Shown here piece by piece: positions 37,401-49,500 of a stretch of 64,000 nucleotides of DNA. The translations under genes and the position numbers were made by a program. Within the stretch, counting starts at the first letter, position 1. Every line of letters begins with the position of its first letter. Origin of the DNA: Synchiropus splendidus (lineage: Eukaryota > Chordata > Actinopteri > Syngnathiformes > Callionymidae); contig NC_071336.1 of NCBI RefSeq assembly GCF_027744825.2, forward strand, positions 13,667,501 through 13,731,500, in the 5' to 3' direction. Below the pieces are notes generated by a model. That model saw nothing but the letters and a program-made list of their open reading frames with translations. It had not been told where the DNA came from and searched no databases.

Positions 37401-38453
37401 ATTGGATGGGGATGAGCTAGGTGGAGAAAAACTAAGAGACGTCTGAAGCGAAGACGTGAGACGAGATGTGGCCTGATGGGCGGTTTGAGGGAGGAGGCGA
37501 GGAGAGCAGTGGAAAGATGCAGGTTTTGCTAAAAGAGAAAGACACAGAGCAGAAGAGGGTGAAGTAGTGGAGGAGAAAAGGAATGGCTAGTATGTGGCCT
37601 GGTCGGCTGTTGCCATGGAGACCATACAGGTGTGAAAGCGGGTCAATTAAATGCCGACTGGCAGTCAACCAGTGGCTAACAAGCATGTGTGTGTGTTTTC
37701 AGTGTTTGTCCATTTAGTGAGAACACTGGTCGTGCGTGGCCTACTGATCCGACGCATGGCAGGCGTGTCCTCCTCCCTGATGTCCGCGTCAGTTTACTGG
37801 GAGGGTGTAATGTGGAAACTGTGCTCAATTAGCGATGTGAATAATTTGCTCAGCATTACAAGAAAACGTGGCCTTTCCTAAATGGAGAATGATGATGCAG
37901 TGTCACAATGTAGCCCAGCTTTGTCATTTGGAAACTCCTTTTAATAAAGTGAGGTCTAATGAAGTACATCATGTTGACAAACAGCTAATGGTAGGAACGT
38001 TGTGCATTGTGTTCTCAAGCAAACTGTTTATATTATTATTATATTATTATTGTTGAGAGTGTCATGGAAACACTGAAAAACGTGTTGAATCGGTGAATCT
38101 GCCAGTGATATTTTTCACTTCCAGATATTGAATCAGATAAAAAATACATTCTGAACTGTCACACTTCACTGCCTGAAGCGGTTTGTCAAAACTTGTTTCT
38201 CTCTGTCCATACCATAATGCCCTTATGAAACAACAATGCTCATTCAGCTGCCACAATCTGTTCTCTATATTCGTTCTCCGCAAATAATAAAATAAGTATT
38301 GATCAGATATGCTGGTAAATTAGTATTGAACTCCATGTCGCCAGACAAGGATTTTATTATGATGATGCTTGTGTGGTCTGTCTTTTGAATGTTGCTATTA
38401 TTTTGTATGGAGGATGTGTCAAGGTTGGTGGATGTTTACTTGGTCTCCTGGAA
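34407..38453. other. Intron sequence, long unexplained ORF, otherwise nothing recognised
   Basis: Contains a 225-codon plus-strand frame at 34631-35308 with no recognised domain and a Cys/His-rich composition partly due to CA/TG-rich DNA. A purine-rich patch lies at 37370-37600. Everything else appears to be unique intron. Confidence 0.45.
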
Positions 38454-38611
38454 GTAGTGATGAACTTATGATGCTTCATGAGACAGTGTCTGCATTGCCA
38501 GAGCCCACTATATGGCACTATTTGCTCTAAAATCTTTGGAACAACCATCTCAATGAAACATTTTTAAGTTCCTCTGACTGTGGTTTCATGAAGCCTTACC
38601 AGCCCATCACT
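38454..38611. mobile_element. Palindromic-ended MITE, copy F, with target-site duplication
   Basis: The left end GTAGTGATGAACTTATGATG and the right end GTTTCATGAAGCCTTACCAG, then CCCATCACT, enclose the family interior (GAGCCCACTATATGGCACTA, then CTCTAAAATCTTTGG). The octamer TCCTGGAA occurs at 38446-38453 and at 38612-38619, an exact 8-bp direct repeat consistent with hAT-type insertion. Confidence 0.85.
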
Positions 38612-39665
38612 TCCTGGAAAGAATGCCTTCAATCATTAAGACGATAAGGTGCTATATTTGTTGGTTCGTAGGTCTTATCGATTTCAAACTATGATGGTTT
38701 TTCTGACTTCTATATGGGAGCATCTGGTTGCAGTATAGTCAGAGAGCACTAAGCTAAATTTCAGGTACATTTTTCAAATATTTTTAGGTACATGACAATG
38801 ACAAGAAAAGGAGACTTTGCATTCTTTCCGGTTACAGTATGAACTGGTATACGATCAAGCCTGTTTCCTTCCCGTTCCAGAACCTCTGTAACCTATAATA
38901 GTCTCCTCCTTATGTATTGGAAACTATATTATGTATTGAAACACTTGTTTTTAAATTTTGATGCCATCAGAGAAGCCCATATAACCCTAATTGTCTGCAA
39001 TGTTGAATTAAAAGATGTCTGCGATTATTATGAGATTATTATTATTAGAAGTGGTTTATTTAACATGACATTGCAAAAAGCTCAAGTAAGCTTGAAACAT
39101 TGTCACAGATTGTCAACCCATCAATACTCACTGTATTCACACGTACATAGCAGCAGTTTCCAGTCAATATACAATGAAATCTGGAAAAAAAAGTGAATAC
39201 AGATACACTGAGAAAATACTGAATGTGCTAAATTGGCAGTTGTGGTTGCATGGCAACACACTGGAGGGTTCTGAGTGGAATAAAATGATTCTGTTTGTCC
39301 AGTGCTCCAAAATGGTGTTGTTATTATGTCTCCCGCTCTGTATTAATCTAAGTTGGAGTGCAGCATGTTGCCGTCACTAACTTAAAACTGATGAAGCAGC
39401 TTTAATGTTTCGACTCTTGCTGAGTGAAATTTTGGCGCTGGTGTTTAAAGGTGTGGAGAGCATTAATAATCCGCTCCATGTGTGGTAAGGATCTTGCTAA
39501 CTCAGCTTCCAGGCTGGACCGCCTTGTCTATTATTCCACCTCATATTTAGATAACCGTGCGCGTCACTTTCACTGCAACAATATCCCGTCTTTTTCTGAC
39601 TTCGTTCAAGTGTCTTCTAGTGGGCTCTATTTTGTACTAGTATGAGAGATTCTTTATGACAATTG
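38612..39665. other. Intron sequence, nothing recognised
   Basis: AT-rich unique sequence. No exon or element was recognised. Confidence 0.5.
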
Positions 39666-39672
39666 TGATCAT

Positions 39673-39936
39673 CTACTCTTGGACATTGTCTTCTTCATCA
39701 TCATCCTCATCTCCGACACCTGGTCCACGCGGCATGGCTGCTCCAAGATAGGCTGAAACGGATGGCACTGTTTCTCTCAGGCCACATCGCGAAGCAACAT
39801 AGTTAGCTGTCGCTTTAAAGGTACCTAGTGCATGGCCCCGATTTGACCTCAATATAGACCGTGGTGTTTGATTTGTGGCTGGGGTGACAAGTTGTTTACG
39901 ACTTCCCATGTTCATGTCTAAATGCAATAAGATCAC
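39673..39936 (-). other. Unidentified 87-codon ORF with acidic tail
   Basis: The minus-strand frame has a basic Thr/Asn/Ser-containing N-terminal half (GSRKQLVTPATNQTPRSILR). It ends GVGDEDDDEEDNVQE, encoded by an ATC/CTC-rich stretch near 39695. I do not recognise the family. It lies directly upstream (minus sense) of the LINE fragment at 39960-40375 and could be a piece of an older transposon, a processed pseudogene fragment or a chance frame. Confidence 0.25.
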
Positions 39937-39959
39937 CTAGGCTAGGAAGCCAACCCTAC

Positions 39960-40375
39960 CTGGCCCTGAGAAACCTCTTCCTGCTGTTCTGTTGCAATAC
40001 GGAGCCATTCCCAGGTGCCACTTGCCATGCCTGAACACCTCCCACAGAGGTGGCGTAAGTAGAGCGGATCCAAGCGTAGTGGCCTTCTCACGATGCTATG
40101 GCCTTGCTTCTCATGCTTTCACTTTTTGTAACTCCTGCCAAAATTCATTTCAGCCTCATGCATCCACAGTACTGTTCTTTGGGTCACTACCCAATGTTCA
40201 TGACAACAGCTGAGGATATGAGCGTAGATCTATTGCCGTCACGGCCAGAGGTCCATGTGTTCTGTTGAGCTCACTCTCCATCGTTCCCTCACTTGTGAAC
40301 AAGGTACTCAGACACCAGAACTCTGCCTTCAAGGGTGGGTCTAATTTCTGTGATGATGCTGGTAATTGTGAGGGG
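39960..40375 (-). pseudogene. L2/CR1-like LINE reverse transcriptase, 3' fragment
   Basis: The minus-strand translation near 40320-40260 reads EFWCLSTLFTSEGTMESELNR, matching the EFKYLGVLFTSEGKMEREIDR block after the reverse transcriptase core of a common fish non-LTR element. The plus-strand text TTTGGGTCACTACCCAATG, then TTCATGACAACAGCTGAGG, is the usual antisense of its downstream part. The copy is 5'-truncated and frame-broken. Confidence 0.75.
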
Positions 40376-40968
40376 AGCAAAGCATGTAGTCCAAGTACAA
40401 TGTGCTACAAGTCAATGATATTTATCAAATAATATCAATAACAATTGAATATCTGCAAATATCTGAATTCTCATTTTGTCTCAAGATCTTTTTTATAATA
40501 TATTTTTAAATACTGTGGCTCAGGAGGCAGACAGAGAAGATATGAACATTTATTGATAATATGATGATTATTTGTGTCGATCTTTTCTTTTATCACTACT
40601 ACAACCTTTAAAAATGTGTGTTTCTTTGAAGGAAAATATATCGGGAAGTGGTGGGACGGAGCAGGAAGCAGGCACAGAAGGGGAGGACCACTTGCTTCCC
40701 TCTGTTCTCGCACACTAACAGAGAAACATGGTGCCAGCTACAGTACTGCGCTGTCTCACTCTTTTAATATTTTTATCCATCCTGTTCTCATTCTTGCCTC
40801 AATGAGTCACTGAGTTTACCTCCGTTTGCCGCGTGCTGACCTCCTGCTCCTCCTCCTCCTCTTCACCCCACTCGCTTCCTCCTCCTTCTCTTCACCACTG
40901 TTACTACTTTCCCTCCAAGTTTACATGAGTGTGACAGTGTCGGTGCTGGTGAGTGTTGAGGTTCCGCC
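40376..40968. other. Intron sequence upstream of candidate exon
   Basis: AT-rich to about 40620. It then becomes pyrimidine-rich with CTCCTCCTCC and CTTCCTCCTCC runs at 40845-40910, just before the candidate start at 40969. No TATA box is obvious. Confidence 0.5.
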
Positions 40969-40993
40969 ATGGAGGTATTCTGGTCCAGATTAG
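40969..40993 (+). CDS. nhsl2: Candidate alternative first exon of nhsl2 (MEVFWSRL peptide)
   Basis: The ATG at 40969 sits in a near-perfect Kozak context (TTCCGCCATGG). An in-frame TGA at 40957-40959 fixes it as the first codon. Eight codons, MEVFWSRL, plus one base end at a strong donor TTAG|GTAAGGA (GT at 40994-40995). The phase is 1, matching exon 2 exactly. The 150 bp upstream is pyrimidine-rich (CTCCTCCTCC) and could be 5' UTR or core promoter. A product from here would lack the exon 1 helices and start almost directly at the exon 2 signature. The coding part is so short that coincidence must be considered, but start, stop, donor and phase all agree. Confidence 0.5.
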
Positions 40994-42638
40994 GTAAGGA
41001 CAGTCACATTGTTTGTTCAGTTGAAATGCGTGTAGAAAGGGACTGTGATTCGACGTGAAACTGTTAAACTGGTAAACAGTGAGACTTTAAGATTGATGTG
41101 CTATAGGTGGAAAATCAGACGCTTCCTAAGCTTTTACATTGAGAGACAGGATGGTGCCAGTAACTTCTTATACATGTTGCTCCCAGCAGGAGTTTCAGCG
41201 CTGGTGTGAGAATGTGTGTGTTTGTGTGCAAGTGCTGTGTGTTAGCTAATTGTTAACAGCCACTTTTAGGATGCTAACACTGCTAATGTAAGGGAATAAA
41301 CATAAGTTTCTGTCACAAACTCTCTTTGGCAATAAGCCCAGAAACACAACTAAAAATATTTTAGCTCACCAGGAGATGTTCAGCACCTTGCAAAAGAGCC
41401 TTTATCCACCTTTTTTTTTGCTGACGCTTTCTCACTTTGCAGTAATAACCCTCTCTATTTTTTTCCCCATTCGATCGCATCTGCTGTGTTTCAACTGCTA
41501 TACTCAAAATACATTTGTCAAAACACTTCAAGGAGCATAGAAAAAAGAGTAATTTTAAAATACAAGTGATAAAATAGTGTTAAAAAAACTCTTGATTATT
41601 CATGTCATGAATTCGTTTATATAGGAAGAGGCAGCTTTTATTCATGATAATTTGTCAGTGAAAGCAAACTTTACAATAACATTATTAATTTTTAGGCTGT
41701 AATGGTCTGTAAAGTATGACTCTCCAAGTATGAAATGATGGCAGCATAAATTGCCTGAATATGTAGTTTATCTATAACCCAGTGTTGTGATCTCCAAGCT
41801 GGTTAACTGATGATGTGTCTTTCAGATTTGATCTGAATCTGACTTGCGACTATGTTATCAACTGCTTTGTTATTAGAGCTCCATGTTTCCCCCTTTAAAC
41901 TGGAAAGTTAAATTCCTACATGGTGAAGTACTGGGAGACGTTTGGAAATTTGGTCTTGTCGGTTTGGAACCGACTGGGCCACACGTCTCGAGTGGAACTG
42001 ATTCAGGAGTTAACTTATCTGGTTGAGTTAAAAAAAAATGTGTGTTTAACACTTTTGAAAGACTCTTTGTGTATGCAGGCGCCCACACTTGGCACAGCCT
42101 CACCCTCACACATGACTGTTAAGAAGCCTCAAAGTCAGCTGAGGTCATCTGTGTGTCTGCTCCCTCTTAATCACACGCACTCACACACACTTGCATGCGC
42201 TCACATTTGCAGAGCAGGCAGTATAATCCTGGCTGGGTAACAGTGTGGTTTCTGCTGAGTGACAATACTTTCCAATGGAGCAATTATTGTTATTATTACA
42301 AGACCCTGCTCAAAACCTTCTCTGCTCTTCTTTATCGTTCTCCCTTGTGTCAAATGGAGTATGTAAAAATAATCTCGTCATGTGTTCTCAGAGATTTACA
42401 TGTGACAGTAAAGGGAGTGTACAGCTTCACGTGGACAATTGAACAGTTCTCCAACTGAAGACCCAATCTGGTCATAATCACTTTTAAAAGATCCAAGAGG
42501 ATTTTATCACTCCTACACACGTGTTTCTTTTTCAGTGCCTCGGTCCTGATTATTTGAGGCGAAAGCAAGACTTTCCTCTTTTGCGTTGACTGTAAAGTGG
42601 CTCCGAGCAGTCTGCCCAGGGGCCTCCTCCTGGAAATA
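40994..42638. other. Intron sequence, nothing recognised
   Basis: AT-rich unique sequence with a few short CA runs near 42175-42190. No exon or mobile element could be supported. Confidence 0.5.
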
Positions 42639-43300
42639 CAGTCGAACCTCGGTTTTCAAACATCCCAGACTTCCAACAAATCGGAATTGGAACGAAAATT
42701 TCGAGATTTTTTTGCTTCTGATTTCGAATGAAAATCCAGAACTCGAACACCCCCGAAAAACCACGACGCGCTCTGTTATTGTGTGTAACGCAGCCTCTGT
42801 ATGCAGACGTGTCCCGTTAGCTACATTTACTGACTGTTTTTTCTCAACATTGAGGCGTAAAACCTTTCCTGTCTCCGCACTGGACCGTGGTAGAGTGTCA
42901 CAGGGGAGGTGCTCGCTCTCAAGGGTTTGATGTCCTGTTGTTGGCTGGAGCTGGGACAGGGATGAGGCGAGTCTGGGACAGAGCGTTACTTGATTTATGA
43001 CTTTGTCACAGCCAAACTGCACAGAAGCGCACATTCAGAGCTGGACACGCACCGGGCACCTCTTCACTTCTCCAGAGACGTCACTCACTCGGCAACCCCT
43101 CCCACATGCAGCGGCCACACACATAGACGAACAGCACCTGCAGCAGACACTCTACATTCACTCCTACAAAAGCCTATTTTAAGGCTTGGAACGCATTATT
43201 TCCATTAATTGTAATGGGAAAAATCGTCTCCGATTTCGAACAAATCACTTCTCGAATGGTCTTCTGGAACGGATTGTGGTCAAGGAACAAGGTTCCAATG
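42639..43300. mobile_element. TA-flanked non-autonomous DNA transposon, 662 bp
   Basis: The left end TA|CAGTCGAACCTCGGTTTTC (element from 42639) and right end GGAACAAGGTTCCAATG|TA (to 43300) are imperfect inverted repeats with TA on both sides. The subterminal pair TTTCGAGATTTT / CCGATTTCGAACAAATC also mirrors. The CAGTCGAACCTCGGTTxTCG terminus is typical of Tc1/mariner- or pogo-type MITEs. CpG is retained (CGACGCGCTCTG), suggesting modest age. No transposase was found. Confidence 0.75.
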
Positions 43301-43304
43301 TACT

Positions 43305-44240
43305 TCACCAGAGAGGCACCCCAAAAGGCATCCTGACTAGATGCTCAATGAGAAGGCTCTAGTCTGAGCCTATCACAGTTGACTAACTGATCGTCACTCT
43401 TTTGCTAAAGGAAAGTTTCTGCACCCTGTAGAGTGAAAATCATTTGGGCCACTTGTTTCTGCATCTTGTCTTTTTCAATAACTGAGTACAGTTACATGCA
43501 GACTGTGGCCTGACTAAGACAATAGCTCGATTAAAGCTTCAGGCTCTCCCGGTTTACATGCAGTGTAGAGAAAGTCGGATAACTGAGTAATTTACCTCCA
43601 TGACAAGGGGTGGTGCCTGGAGCTCTTAGGTCCTTCCGGTTCAGCTGTCTGTAGTAGAAGAACAGGCAAAGCTGGCAGGTAGCCAGGAGCAGTTTCAGAC
43701 TGTGGGAGTCTGTGAGACTATGTTCTTTGTCATGTCTTTATAAGAATGATAGATGTCGAGTAATGTTGTCTCCTTAAATCAACAAGTGTAGAGTTTTCCT
43801 CTCAGCTCTGCTGTTTCTTAGCAGACAGAGGCCGATACAGGGTGAGGGTTGTGTCCCCGTCTCAAACCTTGTGCAGTGCTGCATCGCCCCAAGATACTTG
43901 AACCCCTCCTCTGATCCTCATCCCAGCTGCTTCAGACTCTGCCCTGAACTTCTCCAGTAACAACCAGATGTCTCAGCTAGATGAAGCCAATAGAAACAAA
44001 TCATCTACAAATAGCATAAATGAAATGATGTCACCTAACCATAAACACTCTCCATCCTGGCTGCGTCTAGAAATTCTGTCATTTAAAATTCTGAAGAAAA
44101 CCATCGACAAAGTCCATCCCTGGTGGAACACCTCCTCCAGTTGAATTCAGTTGCTTCATGTCCAACCTCAAATTAAGTTTTATGCTCGTCCTGCGAGGGA
44201 ACATTGCAATTCTTCCAACCGTAATGCCACATTTTGACAA
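43305..44240 (-). pseudogene. L2/CR1-like LINE reverse transcriptase fragment
   Basis: The minus strand from about 44090 down reads DRISRRSQDGECLWLGDIIS, then FVDDLFLLASSS. This is the reverse transcriptase palm with the catalytic xxDD box (here VDD). LLLEKFRAESEAAGMRI follows and, after a deletion of about 30 codons and a frameshift, EGFKYLGA. In-frame stops confirm decay. The left end (CCAGAGAGGCACCCCAAAAGG, plus strand at 43311) resembles the antisense of the family's C-terminus (MPPGRLP region). The middle, 43350-43820, is not clearly assignable. Confidence 0.8.
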
Positions 44241-44454
44241 AGCACAGACAACAACAACGTGTATTCCCAAATTGCTGCCTGAAATGTTTGATCTCACAAT
44301 AGAATGACAATGGAGGAAGTTGAAACACTGAGCATCTGTGCTTTCAGGGCAGAAGAAAATCTGAAAAAGACTATATTCTTATCTGCTTTTTGTACGGTGA
44401 TTTCAAAGCCTTGTTGTGTTTGTAAAATCATTTTTATTGATAGGATTTTTTACA

Positions 44455-44715
44455 AACTAGCAGATGGCTGTTCGACATCTGGGTGGGACTGTTGGCCTTT
44501 CTGCATGGAGTTTGCATGTTCTCGCTGTGTGCGAATGGGTTTTCTTGAAGTTTGCCCCCACAGTCCAAAAATCATTTGGGGTTCAGGTCAGTTGAGCACT
44601 CTAAATTGCCCATAGATGTGAACGTGTGAGTGAATGGTTTGTCTGTGTTGCCCTGTGATCAACTGGCAACTTGTCCACAGTGTCCCTTGCCTATAGGCCC
44701 TCGCAACCCTAGAAC
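44455..44715 (+). repeat. Fish SINE/LINE-tail repeat (CATGGAGTTTGCATGTTCTC type)
   Basis: CTTTCTGCATGGAGTTTGCA, then TGTTCTCGCTGTG, CCCCACAGTCCAAAAATCAT, CTCTAAATTGCCCATAG and GAATGGTTTGTCTGTGTTGC, then CCTGTGATCAACTGGC, form the well-known consensus of an abundant teleost L2-tail or SINE family. It is moderately diverged and plus-oriented. Confidence 0.8.
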
Positions 44716-47700
44716 CCTAGAATAGAAGAATAGAAGAAGACGGTGCAAATCATTCTATTCATGCCATAGATAGAGCTTTTGTGTGACTGATCAGTTTCAG
44801 AAACATTTGGCAATGTAGAAGCAGGACAGTATCGCTGCGGCTTCCTCAAACACGTTTGCCATTCTGACGGCGATCTCGCCCTTTTCCTCATCGACCCGAG
44901 AGGAAGACTTGAGCCAGGAGAGATTTTCTCTGGAATATAAATATATTGTAGGACCAGAAAATGCCAAACTAACACTGCTGTCTGTCTACATTGTTCATCA
45001 CTGACAGATGAAGAGAAGACAGCAATAAAATGTCTGCTGCTTCATTTATAACATTGTCACCTGTAATGAGATTTGAGATTTAAACAAATGCATAATTTGA
45101 TGTAAACAGGATTCTGTCGTTCTGGTCGTCTGTTCCTAAGTGAAAATGCCATCTTCAATTACTTCATACTAATGATCTGAGGCCAATTTTGCCTTTGAAG
45201 ATTTCTCTTACCGTGTCCCTGGATGACTGGATCCAGTTAGCTGTGGGTCTGATGAGTAAGCAGAATTTATTTGAAAGCAAGACACCCGTGTGCATGAGTT
45301 ATTATAGGAGAGGAAATCCACATTTTTTAAGTCTGTATTTCTCTGTTATCGTTTTTGACTGTTGACAAAATGCATTTCACAGAATAACTAAAAATGCGAG
45401 AGGAATGGTTTTTGCTTCACAAATGAGCAGAAGGTGTTGTGAATGAGGTTCTGTTTCACAGATGAGGTGATCACAGTTGTTTGATCAATTTTGTTGCAGC
45501 TGTTGGCAAGTATCACCTATACATTTTACCACCAATAACTACTTGGCTTCAGGCATGTGGATGTGTGGCTGAATTAAAGTTGTCATGCACTGAGGTTTAT
45601 GAAACAAGTTATGAAAGGTTATGCAGTTTAAAGGCCCATTTAAGCTTATTTTACGTACAAAATTGTACCCGACTGTTTCAAACCACACGGATCACATACT
45701 TCCATGTGTTCAGTGTATTGGTATTGCTGTTAACCAACATATCCACCAGGGGATCAGCGCCGATTTGAAAGTTTAGGACAACAACAAACTGTTCCAGGTG
45801 GAGTTTGTACAGCAGACCATTAATCCCTGAAAAATAATATTCACTAAGTGTGCTCTCTTGACTACTTTACCCAAGTATTTGGAAGTATTTTGATGACTTT
45901 TGATGCCAGTCCAATATGGTGAAAGAGACCATAGAGAAATGTTGCTCCAGAAAGTGTCTGAAAAGCCAACTCTTGTGGTGGCAGTGAGTCTTGCTAGCTA
46001 GAAGGTGCTGTCCTGGCAATCTGCTGGACAAATAGAGGTAGTGGGAGATAAGTGATATATCTGTCATGTTCTAGAGGAAGGTGCAGTTGCTCTTTTGTTC
46101 CTGTAGCAGTGTTCAACTTCATCACTTCCAGAAAGGCTTCGTTGTGACTTTGTGCTTCACTTGACTTCTGACAGCAATACATTTGCAGGACACCCACGCA
46201 TGAATTAATGCATGCTAACTATTGTCTTCTGCTATCCGACGCTGTGTCTTATCGTCCACTTTATTTGTTTATTAACTGAATGACTTTGCTCTCTCTATGT
46301 AGTCGAGCAATATGAGCTAATCATGAGGAATACATTTCTTTAGTGATTTATATATATATATATATTTTTTTTTCAGCATGGGTTGATTAAAATATTTACT
46401 ATTTTCCCCACATAAGATGCAAAGTAAATAAAACCAAACAAAACATTTAGACTGCTGTGCTACACACTCAGGTCTCATTCATTTCTGTTTATTGGTTGAG
46501 CCACCATTGAAGCTTCTTCTCACCATTCATCAGAGGCATCAGACATTCCAGTGAAGATAAAGAGTAGGGACATTCTCAACTGGAATGGAGATATAATATT
46601 TCTCTATCTGTGTGTCTCTAACCAAGTATTCTGAGTTGGGGTTGCTACACATCAAGATCATATTTAAAATTCAGTAAAATAGCAGCCCAGATAACTTGTT
46701 ATGTGGAACTGTGTATAATGCTCTGACATTGGAATAATGGAAACTCAATTACGGCACCATTAAAATCGATTGAGAAGTGGAAGCCAAGCAGACTTTGCAG
46801 ATGATCAACGACATAGTTCATTTCTTAAATGAAGAAAAATGTAAAAATGTATGACCCTATTTATGTCTTCTGAAGGCCAACAGCAAAATGCAGTAGAAGC
46901 AGGTCAGCCTGTTTATTACCCACGTCTGTGAAGAGGACAGGAGGAGAGGAGGAAATGGACGGTGTGTGCTTCCCGCCAATCTGCACTGACATGTGCCTTC
47001 TGGAAGTCATCAGAGAGACAGCAACGCCGGTGATGTCCAAAGAGTATTGATGTAATGGAAATAGAGCTTTATAACATCCAGTCGCTGAACAGTCCAGGCA
47101 TGAATACAGAGGTAGAGATGGTTAATAATAATGTCAAGATAAGTCCTGCAGGTAGCTGTTAGCTGATGCCAATTAGGTTTGTAGTTGTGTTGTCAAACAC
47201 AGTTAGCTGTAGTAGAAACGAGTCTGGTTTGTAGGAAGTGGTGCCAAAACAAGTCAGCAGGCCTGGCAGCTGGTGATAAGCTGCCTCAGGGGATGGTGGT
47301 TCTGTTCTGACTGATGAAGACTGTGTCAAAGTGGGCCGGACAGGATGCTTGGCAAATGAACATGCCACGAGACTCTGTGTTTTATTGTTTAATAAGGAAG
47401 GAAAACAAAACAAACCCACATATTTGGAATGAAATCTTTGTTATTCACAATCTGGGACGGAGAAGGAAGTGGCCTACAACAAAACATTTTGGGGATTCCG
47501 CTGTCTTGACGTTGAGAACACCTTCAGAATGGTTCTGCTCTCGTGCACATCTGTGGAAGAAAAGGAAAGCAGGATGTAAAGACAGGGTTTCCGCCACATA
47601 TCAACATAACACGTATCATAGAGTCCTAAATGATCTCTTTTTAAAGACGAACTCTCATACGATCAAACAACAAACACTGAAACTAACGGATAACACATAA

Positions 47701-49189
47701 CACATCATGGAGGTGGACATGAGAACATGATGGTTTTCACCATGTTATTGTTAAAATCCCAAAAGAAACATCCAAATGGCAGAAGTCAGTTTCTTCGCGG
47801 AACTCAAGACGTGCATTCCAGCCGACATATGAAGAGACGGACTGCCTGAGGACGGCTTGGATTGGAGACAGATTTACTTCTTATTAATTAAAAACTAATG
47901 TTTATATTGTCATCAATTTAGTCAGTGACAAACCTTATCCCCTGTTTCTCAAGCGCTTTTTGGTCGGCTGATTTCCGTTTTGTAGGTTTTAGGGGGTTCA
48001 AAAAATCCTAGTGGAAGCCCAGCAATATGTGCTTTTCTTTCTTTTTTAAACACTATTTTTGATATTTACACAAGAAAAAAAATACATATTGAATTTCAGC
48101 ATCTCTGTATCATATCCTGGGTGTGTTCCATTTCCTAGTGTCTTTGCGCTCCGTGCTGCGCTTTGCGAAACAACACAGAACAATTTTAGGCAAAAACCCA
48201 TGAGCCTCCTTAGATGCCCTGGATCCAGTAAAGGCATGCGTGCTGTGGGCCATGACTGATCTGCATCAATTCTGATCTGTGAGAGGTGCAGCTCGAAGGT
48301 GTCCCAGAAGCGGCCAGACGCTTGGAGGTGATTTCCATGGGCCTTTCTTCATGGACTGGTTGGGCTCTGCGCCAATCTGGAGTACAGTGGACCCCTCAGG
48401 CAGATGAAAAATACATAAATAAACAAAACAGTTCATGTGATCTTTCAGTCACACTTTACACTGAAGCGTCATCGTGACGGTGGCGCTGGCGTCATAATTA
48501 TATCACTTGAAATCACAAACAATCAAGAAAGGGATTCAATGAAGAGCAAACACGTCAGGCGGTGAAAATAATCTTAAGCCAACGCGTTCATTTGAGCATG
48601 ACAACGGGCAGAAAACTCCACAAGGCTCCACCAAGGGGTAAGGTAGCTTTTACACTGACTCAGACCCACGTTCATTTTGCTCAGAAAATTGAGCGAAACC
48701 AAACTTTGGCAAGGGTGCGACATTTTGACTGAGTCAACATCAGTGCAGCAAATGATGTAACAAGAGCGACTCAATGTTGCTAAACACACAGCGAACGGAT
48801 GTTTCCGGAACGCTGAGGATTGAGTTGTCCAATTGTTGCTAGGGTTAACACAGAACAGAATAGTTTTCTTCTTTTTGGATGACAAACAACAATTCTGTGC
48901 AGACTGTGCCCTGCATGGACATGTGAGTACAGTCAAAATGGGACAGCCCAGCAGGCAGCAAGGGCAAAGGTTTGCATGGTGAGTGCCGGAAATGGACTTG
49001 GGCCCATCTGGGCTTGGGCCCAGTTTTGGCTTCCGGGCATTGAGCGTGACACGTCTTTGGCAAGATCATGAACAAAATGTCTCTTATTAACACAACTTTG
49101 GTTTGAATATTTTTCCTTTTTTCCATCATGACCAGTTGGTACACTTTAAGTTTGTCTCTTCCCTTTAAATATGGACTACTCAACTGGTG
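44716..49189. other. Intron sequence, nothing recognised apart from simple repeats
   Basis: AT-rich unique sequence. A (TA)n plus T-run lies at 46349-46373. No exon, RNA gene or element could be supported. Confidence 0.45.
46349..46373. repeat. (TA)n followed by T-run
   Basis: About eight TA units and then roughly nine T residues. Confidence 0.9.
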
Positions 49190-49329
49190 GCCTGCAGGCC
49201 ACATGTAGCCTTCAAATGCTCTACTTCCATCATTACTAGGGCATCCATGTCACAATGCAATAGAATAATAGAATGCAAAGTGCTGTGGAGAAGCTTCTGT
49301 TGTACGATTTGTAAGTGAACATAGTTTTG

Positions 49330-49500
49330 AAAGACCTCTGCTACAGCAGCACCCAGACTATGGAAAGCTATTTCCCAATCTGTTCTGCTCCTCAGTCTCA
49401 GTTAAGGTTTTTAAAAAGACAGTGAAAGACAAAACCGCCCCTCTGGCCCTTTCAATGCTGTGACTCTCACCATTCCGTTGTTCAGCAGCACCTTTCTAAA
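49330..49500 (+). pseudogene. LINE ORF C-terminal fragment (…APRLWKAI… motif)
   Basis: The plus-strand translation gives AAPRLWKAISQSVLL and then, after a stop and frame change, FKKTVKDK. This resembles the APRLWNSLP…FKSRLKTHLF end of fish L2-like and related non-LTR reverse transcriptases. The match is short and broken, so the family call is tentative. Confidence 0.55.
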
